From Balaenoptera acutorostrata (lineage: Eukaryota; Chordata; Mammalia; Artiodactyla; Balaenopteridae): a stretch of 64,000 bases of DNA. This document shows positions 59,772 through 64,000 of the stretch, piece by piece. Position numbers and translations under genes: made by a program. The stretch's first letter is position 1; every line of letters starts with the position of its first letter. The stretch lies in the NCBI RefSeq assembly GCF_949987535.1, contig NC_080075.1, forward strand, positions 59,865,636 through 59,929,635. The letters run 5' to 3'. The notes under the pieces were generated by a model. It was given only the letters and a program-made list of their open reading frames with translations. It ran no database searches and was not told the DNA's origin.

Positions 59772-60069
59772 TTTTTTTTTTTTAAATTATTTATTTATTT
59801 ATTTATGGCTGTGTTGGATCTTCGTTTCTGTGCGAGGGCTTTCTCCAGTTGCGGCAAGTGGGGGCCACTCTTCATCGCGGTGCGCGGGCCTCTCACTATC
59901 GCGGCCTCTCTTGTTGCGGAGCACAGGCTCCAGATGCGCAGGCTCAGCAATTGTGGCTCACGGGCCTATTTGCTCCGCGGTATGTGGGATCTTCCCAGAG
60001 CAGGGCTCGAACCCGTGTCCCCTGCATTGGCAGGCAGATTCTCAACCACTGCGCCACCAGGGAAGCCCC
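59772..60069 (-). mobile_element. CHR SINE nested in L1-E ORF2 N-terminal half
   Basis: The TSD ACTTTGGGGTTTTTTT is at 59756-59771 and 60070-60085. The tail complement is TTTA-rich, and the element ends in the 5' complement GGGAAGCCC. It has the same orientation as the host L1. Confidence 0.95.
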
Positions 60070-61124
60070 ACTTTGGGGTTTTTTTGTTCTTCTTTCTCTA
60101 ATTGCTTTAGGTGTAAGGTTAGGTTGTTTATTTGAGATGTTTCTTGTTTCTTAAGGTAGGATTGTATTGCTATAAACTTCCCTCTTAGAACTGCTTTTGC
60201 TGCATCCCATAGGTTTTGGGTCATCGTGTTTTCATTGTCATTTGTCTCTAGGTATTTTTTGATTTCCTCTTTGATTTCTTCAGTGATCTCTTGGTTATTA
60301 AGTAGTGTATTGTTTAGCCTCCATGTGTTTGTATTTTTTACAGATTTTTCCTGTAATTGATATCTAGTCTCATACTGTTGTGGTCGGAAAAGATACTTGA
60401 TACCATTTCAATTTTCTTAAATTTACCCAGGCTTGATTTGTGACCCAAGATATGATCTATCCTGGAGAATGTTCCATGAGCAGTTGAGAACAAAGTGTAT
60501 TCTGTTGTTTTTGGATGCAATGTCCTATAAATATCAATTAAGTCCATCCTGTTTAATGTATCATTTAAAGCTTGTATTTCCTTATTTATTTTCATTTTGG
60601 ATGACCTGTCCATTGGTGAAAGTGGGGTTTTAAAGTCCCCTACTATGATTGTGTTACTGTCGATTTCCCCTTTTATGGCTGTTAGTATTTGCCTTATGTA
60701 TTGAGGTACTCCTATGTTGGGTGCATAAATATTTACAATTGTTATATCTTCTTCTTGGATTGATCCCTTGATCATTATGTAGTGTGCTTCATTGTCTCTT
60801 GTAATAGTCTTTGTTTTAAAGTCTATTTTGTCTAATATGAGAATAGCTACTCCAGCTTTCTTTTGATTTCCATTTGCATGGAATATCTTTTTCCATCTCC
60901 TCACTTTCAGTCTGTATGTGTCCCTAGGTCTGAAGTGGGTCTCTTGTAGACAGTATATATATGGGTCTTGTTTTTTTATCCATTCAGCCAGTCTGTGTCC
61001 TTTGGTTGGAGCATTTAATCCATCCACGTTTAAGGTAATTATCGATATGTATGTTCCTATGACCATTTTCTGAATTGTTTTGGGTTTGTTATTGTAGGTC
61101 CTTTCCTTCTCTTGTGTTTCCTGA

Positions 61125-61287
61125 CTAGAGAAGTTCCTTTAGCATTTGTTGTAAAGCTGGTTTAGTGGTGTTGAATTCTCTTAGCTTTTGCTTGTCTGTA
61201 AAGGTTTTGATTTCTCTGTTGAATCTGAATGAGATCCTTGCTGGGTAGAGTAATCTTGGTTGTAGGTTTTTCCCTTCATCACTTTAA
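61125..61287 (-). pseudogene. L1-E ORF1 remnant (last ~55 codons)
   Basis: Only the 3' end of ORF1 remains: the complement encodes the C-terminal-domain stretch around ARISFRFN-type sequence, then FTDKQKLREFNTT and the final LKELL, with the stop complement at 61125-61127. At 61288 the sequence switches directly to the T-rich (in L1 sense) 5'UTR. The coiled coil, the RRM and the start codon are therefore missing. Compared with L1-C about 1.3 kb has been lost, from roughly the equivalent of 36540 to 37820. Confidence 0.8.
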
Positions 61288-62739
61288 AAATTTTTTAAAA
61301 AGTAATAAAAAAAAAATGGAAAGGATAGAGCAACCAAACCAAAAAACAAATTCACCAATGATAACAAGTGCTAAAAACTATACTAAAAAAAAAAAACAAA
61401 AAACAACAAACAAAATGGACAGACAGAACCGTAGGACAACTGGTAAAAGCAAAGCTATACAGACAAAATCACACACAGAAGCATACACATACACACTCAC
61501 AAAAAGAGAAAAAGGGAAAAAAATATATATATATCGTTGCTCCCAAAGTCCCCCTCCTCAATTTGGGATGATTCTTTATCTATTCAGGTATTCCACACAT
61601 GCAGGGTACATCAAGTTGACTGTGGAGATTTAATCCGCTGCTCCTGAGGCTGCTGGCAGAGATTTCCCTTTTTCTTCTTTGTTCGCACAACTCCCGGGGT
61701 TCAGCTTTGGACTTGGCCCCGCCTCTGCGTGTAGGTCACCTGAGGGCGTCTGTTCTTTGCTCACACAGGAGGGGGTTAAAGGAGCAGCTGATTTGGTGGC
61801 TCTGGCTCATTCAGGCTGGGGGGAGGGAGGGGTACAGATGTGGGGTGAGCCTGCGGTGGCAGAGGCCAGCGTGATGTTGCACCAGCCGGAGGCGCACGGT
61901 GTGTTCTCCCGGGGAAGTTGTCCCTGGATCGCGGGACCCTGGCAGTGGCGGGCTGCACAGGCTCCTGGGAGGGGCGGTGTGGAGAGTGACCTGTGCTTGC
62001 ACACAGGCTTCTTGGTGGCTGCAGCAGCAGCGTTAGCATCTTATGCCCATCTCTGGGGTCTGCGCTGATAGCCGCGGCTCATGCCCATCTCTGGAGCTCC
62101 TTTAAGAGGCGCTTTTAATCCCCTCTCCTTGCGCACCGTGAAACAAAGAGGCAAGAAAAAGTCTCTTGCCTGTTCGGCAGCTCCAGACTTTTTCCCGGAC
62201 TCCCTCCCGGCTAGCTGTGGCGCACTAGCCCCCTTCGGGCTGTGTTCATGCCGCCAACCCCAGTCCTCTCCCTGCAATCCGACCGAAGCCCAAGCCTCAG
62301 CTCCCAGCCCCCGCCCGTCCCGGCGGGAGAGCAGACAAGCCTCTCGGGCTGGTGAGTGCTGCTCAGCCTCGAGCCTCTGTGCGGGAATTTCTCTGCTTTG
62401 GCCTCCGCACCCCTGTGGCTGCGCTCTCCTCCGTGGCTCTGAAGCTTCCCCCCTCTGCCACCCGCAGTCTCTGTCCGCGAAGGGGCTTCCTAGTGTGTGG
62501 AAACTTTTCCTCCTTCACAGCTCCCTCCCACTGGTGCAGGTCCCGTCCCTATTCTTTGTCTCTGTTTTTTCTTTTGCCCTAACCAGGTACGTGGGGAGTT
62601 TCTTGCCTTTTGGGAAGTCTGAGCTCTTCTGCCAGCGTTCAGTAGGTGTTCTGTAGGAGTTGTTCCACATGTAGATGTATTTCTGATGTATTAGTGGGGA
62701 GGAAGGTGATCTCCATGTCTTATTCTTCCACCATCTCCA
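61288..62739 (-). promoter_or_regulatory. L1-E 5'UTR (internal promoter region)
   Basis: It aligns with the L1-C 5'UTR. Shared blocks include CCTACACGCAGAGGCGGGGC-type sequence (complement near 61715-61740), the GTGATGTTGCACCAGCCGGA block near 61871-61890 and the 5' terminal block at 62640-62739. The GC-rich part (61680-62580) has many CpGs. The YY1-type start motif is mutated (GGAGATGGTGG). Promoter function is inferred only. Confidence 0.6.
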
Positions 62740-62748
62740 CTACATGTA

Positions 62749-63654
62749 GTTTTAAAGTTCAATCTCAACCAAAAGATTCCTTCTAAGAACTTTGTTCAGT
62801 AGCACTTGGTTTGCATCTCTCTAGTACAGAGATTTACTTTGTGTTCCAGTGATTTCTAAAATTATTCCTTCAGTGAGACTACTGTTTTGGGAGGGACCAC
62901 AAGTGGATATTACTCATGGTAATTCCTGTAGCATCTAGCTCAGAACTCTGTGTATAGTAAATTAATAAATTAATAAATTAATAAAATTAATAATTTAAGA
63001 GCTTGAACTGAGGAGGCAGACTGACTCTCTAGCACTGTAAATCTTAATTATGATTATTTTTGTCATTAAACCTTCATTAAGTGCTCACAGAATATGCTTA
63101 CATTTGAAACTGTTTTATATTATTTGCTACCTTGTTTATAAAGTAATTATAAATGAGAACAAGCACATTTTACACAGGGATAATTGAGAAATGATTTATT
63201 TTCCTATTTACAATGGACATTCATTATAATCCTTTTCTGGGGCAGTGGGGTAAAATCCATTCTTTGCACAAGTTAATTTCTCTTTTGGGTGTTTAGGCTT
63301 AGCCTATACAACAAAGAAATTTCTTGAAATAAATTATCTCTGCATCCTGCAAAAGATCATTAAAATAACTGTGAATCTCCTTAGAAGGCAAAGTTACCTA
63401 CCACATAATTGTCTTGTTTCACAGTGAACTCAGAGAGTTATTCAAAAATAGGTCAGGGAGAATCAGTAGGTAGGTGGGAGAGTGTGGGCTGATCCACGCT
63501 CAATTTCAGTTTTTAAGATATACACTTTAACTTCTAGTGTTTGCTATCAATAGTGATTAAATGATATAATTTTTGGAAATGCTAATATCTCAGAGTCATC
63601 ACACTACATTAACACAATTGGGAAATACTAATATGGTTTTGATGTCTGAAAAAG
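62749..63654. other. Unique-looking non-coding DNA with a small AT repeat
   Basis: A short tandem repeat of TAAATTAA units lies at about 62958-62999. Nothing else is recognised. Confidence 0.5.
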
Positions 63655-63932
63655 AAGTGAATGTGCACTTAAAAATTTGTTAAGAGGGTAGATCTCATGC
63701 TAAGTGTTCTTACCATAGAAAAAAGAAAAAAATGAAAACAAAATGAAAAAACCCAAAGGGATGCAAATAAAATTTTGGAGGTGATGGATATGTTTATTAA
63801 TTTTATAATGGTGATATCATGGGTATATGCATATGTTTAAACTTATCAAATTGTATACATTAAATACATGTAGCATTTTGCATATCAATTATACTCCAAT
63901 AAAGCTGTATAACAAAACAAAACAAAAACATC
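63655..63932 (+). mobile_element. L1M 3' end
   Basis: AGAGGGTAGATCTCATGCTA, GGAGGTGATGGATATGTTTA and the terminal ATCAATTATACTCCAATAAA followed by (AAAAC)n match the 3'UTR end of L1MA/MB-type elements. It has no coding sequence. Confidence 0.75.
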
Positions 63933-64000
63933 TTGCATAGAACCTGAAACATATTCAGGGTATAGTAACAATTTCCAGAAATCCTGAGAAGCCAGTGAAG

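Noticed and set aside
62081..62656. 191-codon plus-strand frame in GC-rich DNA that looks like a possible host exon or CpG island
   Set aside because: The region aligns with the L1-C 5'UTR in antisense, so its GC content and CpGs are those of the L1 promoter.

Overview
This is mammalian, non-coding genomic DNA, most probably from a cetacean (whale, dolphin or porpoise). The main evidence is a series of tRNA-derived SINEs of the CHR family, with 5' ends that read GGGCTTCCCTGGTGGCGCAG and pol III A and B boxes. They occur beside L1 LINEs whose 5'UTRs and 3'UTRs look like whippomorph L1s. I saw no ruminant BovB/Bov-tA elements and no pig PRE-1 elements. The species call is inference. I found no host protein-coding exon, structural RNA gene or CRISPR array. 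The window looks like intergenic or deep intronic DNA.

By my boundaries about 58% of the window is L1-derived. Four long L1 copies dominate. L1-A (about 6283-13130, minus) has an unusual VNTR-bearing 5' region. L1-B (24707-30979, minus) is full length with a 9-bp target-site duplication (TSD). L1-C (34667-42222, plus) is full length with a 15-bp TSD. L1-E (54713-62739, minus) has a 9-bp TSD, lacks most of ORF1 and carries an extra 3' end. Their ORF1 and ORF2 frames all carry stops or frameshifts, so none can move on its own. Shorter, 5'-truncated copies lie at 16912-17062, 31400-32768 and 49338-50331. The last one carries a probable 3' transduction.

Older layers sit between and under these: L1M/L1ME-type remnants (0.1-2.7 kb, 5.3-6.3 kb, 21.6-24.1 kb, 47.5-49.1 kb, 63.7 kb), MER5-like hAT-Charlie elements (45.9-50.4 kb), a Tigger-type MITE (5.08-5.30 kb), MIRs, MaLR-type LTRs and a solo ERV1-type LTR (13448-13954). 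Nested insertions with matching TSDs give a readable order of events: MER5, then the L1 inside it; L1-A, B, C and E, then the CHR SINEs inside them.

Stretches that look unique are 2.7-4.2, 14.0-16.9, 17.1-21.5, 24.1-24.7, 31.0-31.4, 32.8-34.6, 42.2-44.2, 50.5-54.7 and 62.7-63.6 kb. They are AT-rich and have no convincing open reading frames. The most notable structures are retrotransposition by-products: two SINEs at the same site of two different L1s, a retroposed poly(A) minisatellite transcript, a 3' transduction, a twin-priming inversion, a templated insertion in L1-B, a duplicated L1 3' end in L1-E, and a 9-10 copy GC-rich tandem array at the 5' side of L1-A.
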